Notes: a model not told the origin generated them from the letters alone. 62,500 nucleotides of DNA from Glandiceps talaboti (GCF_964340395.1 NC_135561.1:10321232-10383731), one strand, 5' to 3'. Positions 26,415-39,618 are shown, counted from the first letter of the stretch. A program made the numbers and translations.

Positions 26415-27447
26415 TCACAGCTTTGCTTTCGTGGACTGCAACATTGCCTTCAAGTACTTGTAGTACGATTCATGCACCTACAGACAGAGAATAACACATG
26501 CTCTCTTGGACATTTTCAAAAACAGCAGTCTATTCGAAATGGATCAAAGAGAAAACTTACCATAAAACTGATTTCGATTAACTTTTACGAATACCTCTAT
26601 TCATGTCTACTACTGTGTATACCTTTGTATCATTGAAGTTATGACATAATACTGATGTGGAAACCGAGCTTTCAACTTATTAATATAGACAAAAACTAAA
26701 ACTATTGTTCGATGTGGTACATGCGACAAGTGGATGATAGCAGTACCTTTGTTGTTCAGATATAATTACTCTGTAATCAAGACGGTGTAAACTCTGGCAG
26801 CCCCAAAATGTACAGCATGATCACAGACGACATCTTAAATACTACCCTACTGTGTGTAGATTTAAACTAACAGGAATTTAATAGCACATATCAACATTTC
26901 ACAACATGTTTTTGTCAAATTTAGTTAGCTGAATGCTTATTTTCTGCTGTCATAAAATGCCCATACTGAAAGTTAGAAAACAGTAAATATAGACGTATAC
27001 AATGCTGCAACAACTATTGAAGGATACAATAAGTTTAATGATGTAGATTTGCCTCAACACAGTAACTCACCTCTTCTTTATTGAGTGGTGATTGTTTGGC
27101 CCATTCATACATCTTTTCATACACATTACCATCATATCTTCCTAACACTGAACCCAGATACTCATCTCTGAAATCAAAAGCATCCACCAGGCTATTGCAT
27201 TTTGACGAATGGTTGCCAAGATACACGTAATCTGACTGTTTACCATAGACAGTTGCTCCCCTGATAAATATCCATCCTGAAATATGAAAAAAAAAGTTAT
27301 ACAGTAACTCAGCTAACGTAAGAAATTTGCCTTCATCTAATCTCTATAAAATGGTGATATGGTGGTCACCTTTCTCCTAGTCCGTTAAATGACCGCTTTA
27401 CATTATAGGCTTAACTGTTCTTTTTTATTGTGAAATCCATATATCAC

Positions 27448-27633
27448 TCATAGCACCAAACTGGAACATTGTCCCTGTTTACCACAATCATTCATAGCAT
27501 CCATATCAGGGATAACATAACACTGGTCTAATGATACGACTAGCATGTGGCCTTTCCAACCGTAGTACATTTGTAAACAATGTTGTCCGATAACTAATTG
27601 TAAACTGATTTCAGTGTAATGAGCATACTGCAT
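27448..27633 (-). other. Unassigned open frame in the acyl-CoA oxidase pseudogene region
   Basis: A 61-codon minus-strand frame with several cysteines in its second half. It lies in sequence absent from copy A. No domain was recognised and it may be chance. Confidence 0.2.
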
Positions 27634-28467
27634 TTTGATTGTACACAGCTCTTAGAGATCAGAGGCGGTGAAATCTTAGACCTTTTATGTTTACTCTCTA
27701 GTTGGTTTATGTGAAAAATGGTGTGTGATGTGTAGTAAAATGTGTACAAGCACATTGTAGAAGGAATATTGAGCATAAACAATGTGACTTTATTTCTGTA
27801 CATAGATAACGCTGAGATCGGATGAGGCAGACTCCCGACTGTCTCGGGCTAAGGCTCGTGTTCAGTGTAAAAATAAAAAATACAGAAAGTGCAACATTAC
27901 TCGACTCTTTTGTTGTAATTATATTAAACAATACAACATATTATAAAAATGAGCATCACAGTACTGCGATATTCGGGCAGTCTACATCACGCGAATACAT
28001 AGCGTATCTAGCCATAGCAGTATACGCCCGCCACTACACTCGAAATAGACACATTGATGGAAATACTTTTACCCGCTTAGGTGGAAATGATAGACTCATG
28101 ATGACATATAAATAACTTGTGCTTTGTACTGGTAGGATTATTTACAGATTGAGAGACCATGTACTGGGCTGATCAGATGAACAGTATACTTTTACGCTTG
28201 ATATGGATGCTAGAAAGGCCTGCTATAGTTTAGGGTGTTATGACTTGTGTAGTACTGTAAATTGTTCATGCTCCTGAAATATTTTATTATATATTTGAGG
28301 ATGTTGCAGTTTAGGCTACCCCTAGGTAGATATTCCCTGTTAGGAACATTAGAATTATAGAATTTAACGCAGATACTATATTCCATTCCACCCCTGATGA
28401 GTGAGGAATACACACCTCACGAAACAGTTCTGTAGGGTCAATAGCACGTAATTTTGTTCATATTTTC

Positions 28468-28572
<105 letters not shown>

Positions 28573-29234
28573 CACATGTATAAGTGCGTGCATGTGTGTG
28601 TATGTGTTTGCGTGGTGTAGTGTGTGTGAATTTACTGTTTAGTTTGTCATATATTATCCGTATATCCGTATTCTTAAAGATGCTTGCAAGCAGAAATATG
28701 AAAGTTGATCTCTTGTTTGGTGGTCTGAGCTTCAATGAATGGAAATAATGATATGGGGATATACCAGGAAGCGAGATTATAAAATTATGAACGGAAAACA
28801 TCAAATTGATAGTACAACACTTCAGCATACAATTTAAACAGTTTTCTATTAAAACCAAGTACATCCACAGCCGATACACGGAATTTGTTATACTAGTCTA
28901 TTTCTTATTAACATTCGACCAGAAATAACTATAGTAGAAATTAAATTAACGTTCAGTATATGCAATTGTCATGGGGAGGGTCATGTTTTACAAAATGGGG
29001 CGAAGTGGAGGGTCACTTTTTACAAATGGAGAAGGGGGAGTGTCATGTTTTATTTAACAGACCATGTGTGATTTCCTCCTGCCCTCCCCCTTGTAAATAC
29101 TGAAGGCTCCCTTACTTGTACCGTTGCACGCACATACTAGTTGTATTTTACAGCACTGCATACGTGCATGCACATGATATGCAAATGATGACTTTTATAG
29201 AATTTTATCTTTTCAAATAAACAAAGTCACATGT

Positions 29235-29420
29235 GATAATAACAGAGCACCATGCACCGTGAGTGCCAGTGTGGGGTACTCACGGGTATTTGCACTCGGG
29301 CTTGCAGTGTTGTTTGCTGCATTTTCACAAGCTATTCTCGTGAAAATACTGCCGCAGAGAACACTGCAAACACTCGTGCAAATACCTCGAGTACGCCACA
29401 CTTGAACTCACCCGTCATGG
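29235..29420. repeat. Hairpin-forming repeat (MITE-like)
   Basis: The halves around GTGAGTGCCAGTGTGG...GTATTTGCACTCG and the complementary AACACTGCAAAC...GCCACACTTGAACTCAC form an imperfect inverted repeat of about 180 bp. One arm is present alone at 3790-3870, 25735-25790, 42570-42625 and 45053-45110. Confidence 0.6.
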
Positions 29421-31129
29421 GGTTCTTCAATTGGGCATCACTGTGATGAAGTATGAAGTATAAAGGCTGACTGTTCGGTAACACTTGATAATATAAGATC
29501 TACTACCTACTCCCACCTCTATTACAATTGCAATCACTCAATTAATCCAATATCATTCGATACTAGTGGCCCAAGTAATCTGATATATAATTCGCTTGTA
29601 AAGTGTATGAACTTCCTTTGTAATAATAGATAATACTTATTACCTGGCAATGGTTTGTGATCCTCCATACTACGTAGAGGAACTATAAAGTGGTGAATAC
29701 CATGGCACTGTCATTGGGTGTATAACTGGGCTACAACTGTGGCCATGGCATGGTTAGCTACTAGTCCCACTGGAACAATTATTGATAAAACAGCAATGCT
29801 AATTAAAGCATACAGCGCTAGCTCGAGGAACATGATCTTTGTTGTACTCTTAAAGACAATTTACTACAAAGCTGCACTAGCTACGTTTGAGTCATTTTTT
29901 AAAAATCTGTTTGTAACATATGCTATGATGACTAACTTCTGAATGTTGTACACAATGGGGTGTATTGAAACACATATAAGTAACCTTGTGTGTGAAGGTG
30001 CACAAGAAGAAAATGTACTGAATTTGTATTTAATGGTGGAGACCCTAAAATCAATGCCTTTACTGACCAGAACAAAATGAATTTGCACTCAAAAGGTGAC
30101 CATTCATCCGTCACATAATATAAGGCGATTCTTGTGACTGAAAGTGCGTGACCAAGCTTTTACCTCGGTATTGAATATGTAATAAGCATTACCATATTTA
30201 GGTATCGAGTAACATGGTGACAAATTCATAACCAGCTTTCGATCTAAACCTGTCTCCACACAACCTTTAGATTGGCAGGATGTCTTTTATATTCAGAAAA
30301 AACTCTGTACAATGTATAATTGTCATGAAGGTAATGAATTTGAATAAAAAATATTTGTTAAACATTTATTCCTGGCCACCCATGTAATAATTATGCATTA
30401 TTCCTCTTTGATCTTGTCACCAGTTCCTTTCTATCTCAAAGCGGTCGGGTTAGGGCGCCCGCACTTAATTATATGTTTCTCCTCACCTTACAAATGATGG
30501 GTCATGAGTCGGTAAAAAAATGTAATTCCCTTATTGCATGAGTACACGTAATACTTTCAATTCATATTCGTACTTTAATAATCTGAATGACTCAGAAATG
30601 ACAATTAAAGTCAGAAGAAAACTTTGAACATTTGTTTTATTAAATTTCCCGGTTTTCAACAATAAACAATTTTCTCTCAGATACACGCTTGGGGCTTGTC
30701 GTCTGCCGATTAGAATGTAAAAAATATGGGGTCGGTCGGCTCATGGGCTGTATAAAATTAAAATTAAGTGAGGTCGCCCTTAACGATTCGCAGTGCACTC
30801 GTCATTATTAAAGGGACTTAGGCTTGTAAGTATTTTTTGTTCTTGCCAACTCAAAGGTCACTCACATTTTACCATTCTCTATCACTGCAATGTTTGAAAA
30901 CCAGCAGCAACGAGCAAAAGTCCTACTGACTGTATATAAACTGATACTGTACTAATATATAAGAATACAAGATGTTATGAGAATATAGTATCACAGCAGT
31001 TAATATGATTGGAGTTTTGCCAGTTACTACTAGTTACTACAAATGGCAGTGAACTAAAATTACGAAATATATTCACAAGTTGCAGACAATGTCCCTAACA
31101 ACACAACATAATGTACTAGTATGTGTAAC

Positions 31130-31160
31130 ATGACATGACATGACATGACATGACATGACT
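31130..31160. repeat. ACATG pentanucleotide microsatellite
   Basis: About six units. The counterparts at 43310-43342 and 45793-45830 have more units. Confidence 0.9.
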
Positions 31161-32087
31161 TTTCGTCTTCTAAACAAGCGTGCATCCGCCTAGCAACGAT
31201 GACCAGATTAGTAACAATATTGTTATTGCGTTTTAGGAAATACGCGTTATTGTATACATCATATTTACATAATAATATTCATCAGTTGAGAAATTACACA
31301 TTCAAATACACTAACGTCACTTGGAAATTTCACTGATAGAGGGCGTTATGTTAGGAATTATAATAAAATACTCACTCTCTAAAATTCTCCTTGTCTTCAT
31401 CAGACATGAAATTATACGCCCTGATCGATCAGAATTCCCTGCTTGACTGATAAATTGGTGAGTTCATTTCTTGTTAGGAATGTGTGATCATCATTTTGCA
31501 ATTCGGGGTCATTAAATGCCAGATACTCTGTTTAATACACAAATCGAAAAAAAAATTAACAAGAACAAGTATAACTGTCAAAGACAAAGTAAAGTTACAA
31601 ACCTATGTTGAAGAAATTGTCCGATAGTGGGTGAACAATGAAGGTTGTGAACTCTTGCGGGCGGCGTCCTTCACAACTCCTGGCTGCAGAGCTATATGGT
31701 TACGATCACTACGACAACGACCTCTTCCAATTCCACTCTTGTCACCACCAGAATCTGTCACAGTCTTGGGGTCACCATAAGCAGTTAATGTAGTTCCAGT
31801 ATCATCAAGGTCAACCCATTAATCAAGTCCACCAGGTTCAACCATAACTTCGGGTTCTCCTCCTGCCATCTTTTACCAACTAAGAGGTCAAAAGTGTATA
31901 TTCTTTGAAACAAGGCTATATAGATATGGAATCAGTTTGAGAACACAAGAGGGAATAAATAGGAAACTATTATGCAATTTAGCAATGGAAACAATCTTGA
32001 CAGTATCTTAATGCAACAGAATGCTCTGATGCAGTATCTCAATGCAAGGATTTACAAATGTGACAAGACTAGTCACTTCAAAAGGTT

Positions 32088-32340
32088 CAATCTCGTTCAC
32101 AAAATCTAATATGGTGTCCGCTTCCTCAAACTGTACACTTTCTATACTCTTTCTATACTTGTATCCAACCAACACAGTTTTCCCTTGTTCACCACCACCC
32201 TGGCCCCACGTTGGGCGCCAAATATGTTGCCCAGCTATGAACAAGTACCAGTTGCATATAATAATTTATATTGGGGCCTGAGGTGTCGCCGTTGTCTTTG
32301 TTTGGGACGCAAGTTCTAAGTGTACAGTTATGAAGAAACA
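32088..32340 (-). mobile_element. LTR-retroelement leader fragment at the junction of copies B and C
   Basis: On the minus strand, at 32222-32200, the motif TGGCGCCCAACGTGGGGCC follows a CA-ending segment. It looks like a tRNA primer-binding site directly after a long terminal repeat. An open frame follows downstream (to about 32088). No coding domain is complete. It sits exactly between the end of copy B and the start of copy C. Confidence 0.5.
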
Positions 32341-32974
32341 ATATCTTCAATATTTCTTTGTCACCCATGGACATATTACATAAAACCTCTCTTATTTTGG
32401 TTTGCGTGGGAATACAAGGTCCTCATATTTAGACAGGACACCAAGATTGCCCCTGTCATGAATTTTATTATAACTTTAAACTCGATGATGTTATGAACAG
32501 TTTGAGGTACAACTACAGATAAGGAAAATACCTGTCTGCACTGATTATGGCATTGCATATGTATCTGATCATTCTTACCCCTCTAGCCGACTTCTTTCGT
32601 TTCTTTCGTTTTTCTTTTAGATTAATCGGCGGTAATCATATCGCCAGACGTCATACCACCATGTCTTTTCCACCCGTTTTAGCCGTGACAATTGATTGGA
32701 GTTTAATTGTTTACGTACACTTCCTCAAGTATCCTGATAAATGGTCGCACGTGTAATTTGTGAAAACAGCACTTCGGGGCTTTTTAACCGGGAAACACAT
32801 CAGAGAACGACTTTTACTAAATGTCCACTGTCGCGAACAAATGCACCAATGACAAATTGATGGAAACACACGTGAAGTACTCAAGTGCCATGTTGTTAAA
32901 ATCAATTGGTCAATTACTGGTCTCTTACTCACAACGACTTGCTACCTTTTGAACACATTCTCAAAACCTATTAT

Positions 32975-34297
32975 TTGATTGAACAACTCGAGAGCCATGG
33001 TAAAATGGTTAGAATCTGCTTTCTAGATTTTAGTAAAGCATTTGATAAGATTGACCATAACATTTTAATAGCCAAACTTTTACAACTTGGGATTAATAGC
33101 AAAATTGTGAATTGGGTGGCGCATTTTTTATCTGGGCGTCGACAACAAGTTAAAATAGGGAATTTTCTATCCAGTTGGAAAGGAATTCGGGCAGGTGTCC
33201 CACAGGGAACTAAACTCGGGCCCATTCTTTTCACAATCATGATTAATGATATTCAAGAATGTATAGAATGCTCACATTTTGTATTCATGGATGACACCAC
33301 TCTATCTGAGTGTTTCAATCGAAGTTCGTCTTCATCTGCTATGCAGTTACAATTAGACATGGTGAACAACTGGTCACATATTAATAACATGAAATTAAAC
33401 CCCAAGAAATGTAAAGAAATGGTTATGTGTTTCGCAAAAAGTGTTACTGATCCCCAGCCCCTCATGCTCGATGGTATTTCCTTGTCATCAGTTGAAAATT
33501 TTAAATGCCTTGGAATCACTATTAATAATCAGTTAAAGTGGGAAAACCACGTTAATGAAATTGTTACCAAAGCTTCCATGAGATTACATATTCTACGGAT
33601 ATTATGTCGGTTCGGTGCTAGCGTAGAATTAAGACCTCAAGCTCATTTATGTATCCTTAGTTCGTTCAACTCTTGAATACTCGTGTGTTGTGTGGCAGGG
33701 GGGTCTAACAGAAAAGTTAAAGACGCAAATTGAGCGCATTCAGAAACGGGCCTTGCGGATAATATATCCTTTTTACAGTTACAATGAATCACTGTCCTTA
33801 TTGAATCTCGATTCACTTGAATCTAGGCGGAAAAAAATCTGTCAAAAATTTGCTAAGGATGTAATTCAGTCCAACCACAAACTCAACTCTCACATCCCAA
33901 CTCCAAGTAATCATAACTATGCAACCAGAAATCGTAACCGTGTGAATTTTTCATTTCGCACAAAACGCAAAGAATGTAGTCCGATAGTGTACTGTGTAAA
34001 TTTGTTTCGCAATAGGTAAAGTGCTTGCTACATGCTTTTCCTTGCGTTCTCGTGTTTTGTGTATTTCTGTAAATTGTGTTTTGGAGTTCTGTGTAAATTT
34101 TATGCTGTTGTGGTTTTACCTTGTGAGAGGTACCTTTTTAAATTGGTTCTGTGTATTTCTGTAATTTGTGTTTTGGGTTCTGTGTAAATTTTATGCTGTT
34201 GTGGTTTTACCTTGTAGAGATTTTGTAACTCAGTGTAATTTGGCTATTTGGCCACAATGGCTGAGATTAATAAACCATTATTATTATTATTATTATT
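32975..34297 (+). mobile_element. LINE (reverse transcriptase part), FMDD catalytic motif
   Basis: The plus frame begins within reverse transcriptase at 32975 (truncated 5') and continues through FSKAFDKIDHNI, GVPQGTKLGP and FMDD to 33676. After a 1-nt frameshift near 33650 it finishes at 34019. The 3' UTR contains an 86-bp tandem repeat (34040-34215) and ends in an ATT tail (34277-34297). Copy B (near 18945) has the empty site, so the insertion postdates the B/C duplication. It lies downstream of PAN gene C. Confidence 0.88.
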
Positions 34298-34469
34298 ACC
34301 CAATCTGTGATCACGTTCAGGTGTGTTTCAAGATGTCCAGTTAAAATCATATCTTTTCAAAACTAAGTGTTATAAATAACCGAGACAGATTATCTGCAGT
34401 AATTGCCTTTAATGATACTCAGTCAACATTGTAACTTAAAAGATAAGATAAATAAATAAGATAAGGTAA

Positions 34470-34671
34470 ATATCCCAACACCTTAAACGTTTATTTCCAA
34501 ATACAGGACAATAAATATAGTGTTAAACTTCAAAAAGAAGTTTTTAACAGTTTTCATATGCATGCAAGACAGTGATGTCAACTTGGCGATAATGTATTTA
34601 TTCCGTGATCATGTCGTCTGAGGGCGCTCTTTGCATTGTCGACTTATCGAATGATACTTTCATGAAATGAC
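34470..34671 (-). terminator. 3' UTR exon and poly(A) signal, PAN gene C
   Basis: The exon starts at 34671 after an acceptor. AATAAA on the minus strand is at 34495-34490. Confidence 0.65.
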
Positions 34672-34818
34672 CTGTTAGAGTAATACAAAATAAAGTTAAC
34701 AATCATTTCGACACAAATAGTACAAATCTGGAATTTTCAGGAAAATCAGTCCCTGAGGTGTCTTCTACCAAAAAAGGCCACAACCACCCCAAACAACAAG
34801 TACAAAAACAAACTAACA

Positions 34819-35152
34819 TTACACAAGGCCAGCGAAGATTTCGTATCCTTCAGGCCATGTCTTTCTCTCCGCTATTGTATGCTTTGCGTAACATTTTTGA
34901 GATACGACATGATATACCCAAACTATACAGTCAGCTGTATCTCTGCACCGTGCACAACATGCCTTTAGCGAATCCTCAAGAGAGTATGGCTGTCCGGTGG
35001 ATGATGCGATGTCAGATCCTGGATACGATATACCTGGTGTACAACAGCAATTTCCAGCTGTAGTAATTATAGAAGACTAAATATCAGTTGTTACAAAAGT
35101 TGAATTAAATACACAGATGTAAACCTATTAACATTCATTTGTACACACAAAG

Positions 35153-35196
<44 letters not shown>

Positions 35197-35430
35197 ACCC
35201 ACACACACACACACACACCCACCCACATACATACATACATACATACATACATACATACATACATACATACATACATACATACATACATACATACACAAAT
35301 ACATACATACACACATACACATACATACATACATACATACATACATACATACATACATACATACATACATACATACATACATACATACATACATACCGGA
35401 CGGACGGACGGACGGACGGACGGACGGATG

Positions 35431-35524
<94 letters not shown>

Positions 35525-35890
35525 CATGCATGCATGCATGCATGCATGCATGCATACATGCATGCATGCATACATACATACATATATAGTCATACACATA
35601 TACATACATACATACATACATACACACACGTACGTACGTACGTACGTACGTACGTACATACATACATACATACATACATGCATGCATGCATGCATGCATA
35701 CATACATACATACATACATACATACGTACGTACGTACATACGTACATACGTACGTACGTACGTACGTACGTACACGTACGTACATACATACATACATACA
35801 TACATACATACATACATACATACATACATACACAAATACATACATACACAAATACACATACATACATACATACATACATACATACATACA

Positions 35891-35921
<31 letters not shown>

Positions 35922-37800
35922 CATTTCGACACAAATAGTACAAATCTAGATACATAAGGTTAATATTCCTGGTAGGCCCATCGTCTCAGCTTGTAACTGC
36001 CCTACGGAACACATCGCGCGTTATTTAGATGCCCTTTTACGACCTATAGTGGCATCTCAGCCTACCTACATTAAAGATACGAACCATGCTCTTAAAGTAT
36101 TTAATGGCTTCCAATTCCAACAAGGTAAGCCACGATACCTTTTTTCTATGGACATTAAGTCCTTATATACTTCCATACCACATAATGAAGGGTTAGTTGC
36201 AATCGAACACTATCTTAATTTAAGACCTGTACTTGACCCTCCTACCCACGTACTTCTTAGATTGGCTGAACTTGTTCTCACCTGTAATTATTTTACCTTT
36301 AATGACAGGTATTTTGTGCAGAAACGCGGCGTTGCTATGGGAAGTTGTCTTGGACCTAGTTATGCTTGTTTATTTATGTCTTATCAAGAACACCTTATTT
36401 TCAGCTCATATCAAGGGATCTTACCTGATCTATATAAACGATTTATTGATGACGGCGTTGGTGCAGCATCACTCAAACTTGAGGACCTTATACAGTTTAT
36501 TAACTACATATGTAATTTTAATCCTGCTATTCAGTATACTTATGATATTTCAGAACTAACAATCAATTTCCTTGACATCTCCCTTAGGATTGATGGTGAT
36601 GATATAGCTACATCTATTTATACTAAACCTACTGATTCACATTCATATTTGCAGTATGGTTCATCACATACTAATAAGTGTAAAGATTCCATTCCCTATT
36701 CACAATTACTTCGTTTACGTCGTATTTGTAGTAGTGATTTGGATTTCAGAAAAAGGTCTGCTGAATTTGCACGTACTTCCATCAACGTGGTTATCCTATG
36801 TCTGTTACCAACGCGGCTTTACATAAAGTATCATCTTTGTCTAGGGAAGCTTGTATCAAATCACATGATCAGAGGAGTAACAACGATCGTCCCATACTAG
36901 CTCTTACATACCATCCCTTTTCAACTAGAGTTAAAGACATTATATACAAGCATTTTAATATCTTACGTTCTAATAGGATTACCAATTCATTGTTTCCTGC
37001 AGTACCATTAACAGCTTGGCGTCGTGATACCAGTCTTAGAGATATGGTGGTACGTACAGAACAACGTGAATTGGAAGTTAATGCTGGTTCTTTTCCGTGC
37101 GATCGTACTCGATGTGGTACATGTCGTTTCATTATTAATACTAATCATGTTTTTGGCCCTAAGAACAGTGTGCCTGTTACAAGTAGATTTACTTGTATTA
37201 GTACTAATGTAGTGTATTGCATTACATGTCAAAAATGTGGTTTTCTATATATAGGTTCAACTGTACGTCGTCTTGGTGATCGTTTCGTGGAACATCTCCG
37301 TTTGACCAGACAAAGGAATCGTAACTATCCCGTATCTATGCATTTTATTACAAACGATCATAATGTATCAGATATGTCCATTTCAGGAATTTGTAAGGTT
37401 TCTGGTGATGAGAAAGCTTTGAGGTTGAAGGAAGAAGAAATCATTTTCCGTCTTGGAACGCTGGAACCCATTGGAATTAATAGATTATTCTCGTCTGTCC
37501 CAATCTAATTATCATGATTATTGGGTATTTTTTAAATTTCAGGCGTATTCTATTGGGTTCTATTAGGTGCGTGCGAATTTAAGAACTTATCCCACGTACA
37601 ACCGTTTATTTATATCACGCGCGGTTTTGTTCCATTATATTTAGAAATGTTCGGGTTGTCACCTGGCATTTCTCTGTCTCGCCAATTTTTCCTTTGAAAA
37701 AGAATATTTATTCGAAACGTCGGATTTAACAGCTATATATACGGACTGGTTTATTAGTTCCTTATGCATTTCTTTCTACATACATACATACATACATACA

Positions 37801-37834
<34 letters not shown>

Positions 37835-37882
37835 CATTCACAAATACATACATACACAAATACACATACATACATACATACA

Positions 37883-37916
<34 letters not shown>

Positions 37917-39618
37917 CATACACAAATACATACATACACAAATACACATACATACATACATACATACATGCATGCATGCATGCATGCATACATACATACA
38001 TACATACATACATACATACATACATACATACACACGCTTATTCGATATTTCAGGCGTGTTCTATAGGGTTATTTTTGGTACGTGTGAATTTTAGAACTTT
38101 TTACATGTATAACCGTCAATCTCATGAGGTTGCCGTTCTCTTCCATAACATTCAGATATAGTCAGGTATTAACCAACTATCTCAGCCTTGTAAACCTCGA
38201 AAAAGAATTTTTATTCGAAACGTCGGATTGCATCTATTTATCCGGACTGTCTCACTCGTTCCTTATGCACTTCTACATACATACATACATACATACATAC
38301 ATACATACATACATACATGCATACATATATGCATACATATATGCATACGCACACATATATCTACATGTATATTGTTTTTAACATAGCACAGCCTACCTTC
38401 AGTATCGAGCACACACCACAATACCTGCAACAAAATGACATCACATGAGTGACAGAAGGCTATTAAATTGGGTTAATATTAGACTACGTACACACTAGTA
38501 TAATTTGAAGCTTCATTGATGTTAACATTGAGCATTAATCAACGAATTGTTATCGAGACAAGCAAAAAATCTCTATAAATTTTAATAGCTTGACCAATAC
38601 GTTTCATATCGCCATGAAGGATGCACACATCGAATTGTTGTCAACAACCATTGACATTGTGCGAAGCATGTATAAACGGATGCAATCGAGTAGTAAAATT
38701 TCATCACATAATTATCTGCTTGACGATTCTACAACAAAATCTAAATTTGCAATATAAACAAAGGAAAGGTTTACAATAAATGACTATCTTCCAGCGTGAG
38801 TTTGAATACTGTTGTGTCCTTCTGTTTTCACAATGTAGATGCCTAGTGTCCCTTTCCAGAACTTGTAACATACACGTGAATTCCGTTAATTATTGGGAGC
38901 GGGGTGGGGGTGGGGCTGTAGATAATGGCCGGTAGCTGGCAAAAACAACCGGCTACTTCAAAATCTCTTGCCGGCTACTTTTTCTATTTAAAATACTTTG
39001 CTTCAAGACTATATATCCGTTAGTAGACAACTCCACGGGTCTCCCTCATTATATTACCACACCTACTTACAATTAATTACATCCTTGAAAGGCATTTTAA
39101 AACCTTATTTTTACTGTAACGGTACTCGCAAATTAATAGACAATCGAAGCGCTATTTGATCTGATGAACGCATTTCAGGGTAATGTAAACTCTTGAATGC
39201 TTTTGTAACTGATGAACTCACCAAAACTAGAGTGGCAAACATCAACAAAACAATCGGCTACTTCAAGATTTCTTACTGACCAGTTTTTATGTTTAAAAAT
39301 TGTGTGATTCCAAAAAAGAGAGACTGTATCCGTTATTAGGCAAATTCATAGGACTCCCTCATAATAAAATACCACCTACTTTTCTAATTTTACCTGCTAG
39401 TTATACAATTAGTTAATCCTTGGTAGGCATTATGAAACTTTGCTTTTACTGTTACGGCACTCGCAACTCGCAAATTAATCGATACTCGGCTGTGGAACAA
39501 GCGCTATTTGATGTGATGAACACATTTCAAGGTAATGTAAACTCTTGAATGCATTTGCAACTGATAAACTCACCAAAACCAGAGTGACAAACATCAACTT
39601 TGGTGTCAGGAACGTCAT
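34819..39618 (-). CDS. Secreted single PAN/apple-like domain protein, copy C (spliced)
   Basis: Coding exons on the minus strand are 39618-39574, 38424-38397 and 35057-34819, giving 103 aa. The signal peptide and exon 2 match copy B. The mature domain differs from B mainly near its N-terminus. It gains an extra cysteine there (three in a row), giving eight instead of seven. The C-terminal 40 residues are the same as in B. The donor after the stop codon is GTTAGT instead of GTGAGT, still a plausible site. Intron 2 (35058-38396) carries a giant compound microsatellite and a Penelope-like element. No disabling change was seen. Confidence 0.82.
35154..35919. repeat. Compound tetranucleotide microsatellite, about 765 bp
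   Basis: CA and CACC blocks, CATA blocks, CGGA (35398-35436), CAGA (35437-35523), CATG, CGTA and CATA blocks. The block order is that of 19806-20590 with different copy numbers. Long frames on both strands (35091-35957) are artefacts. Confidence 0.98.
35948..37775 (+). mobile_element. Penelope-like element: reverse transcriptase plus GIY-YIG endonuclease
   Basis: The frame open from about 35956 to 36780 encodes reverse transcriptase with FSMDIKSLYTSIP (motif A), VAMGSCLGPSYA (motif B), FIDDG (motif C) and INFLDISLR. A single missing base near 36778 shifts it. The second frame to 37508 encodes a CxxC zinc motif and a GIY-YIG-type endonuclease (YCITC, then FLYIGST, R and E residues). The 5' end is truncated. 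The 3' UTR ends in a CATA array. It is inserted in intron 2 of PAN gene C, antisense to it. Apart from the frameshift and the truncation the coding region looks fresh. Confidence 0.9.
37776..38035. repeat. CATA/CATG compound microsatellite
   Basis: Joins two Penelope-like 3' ends. It contains repeated interruptions of the form CACAAATA. Confidence 0.95.
38040..38275 (+). repeat. Penelope-like element 3' end, second copy
   Basis: Nearly identical to 20590-20830, so it was present before copies B and C separated. A CATA array follows (38276-38345). Confidence 0.75.
39222..39246 (-). pseudogene. Truncated second copy of PAN exon 1 (gene C)
   Basis: Same remnant as 21774-21798, again with the donor and the gene A-like Ala codon. 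The local exon duplication therefore predates the B/C split. Confidence 0.75.

Noticed and set aside
35091-35957. Frames of up to 277 codons on both strands
   Set aside because: Same artefact as at 19741-20718.
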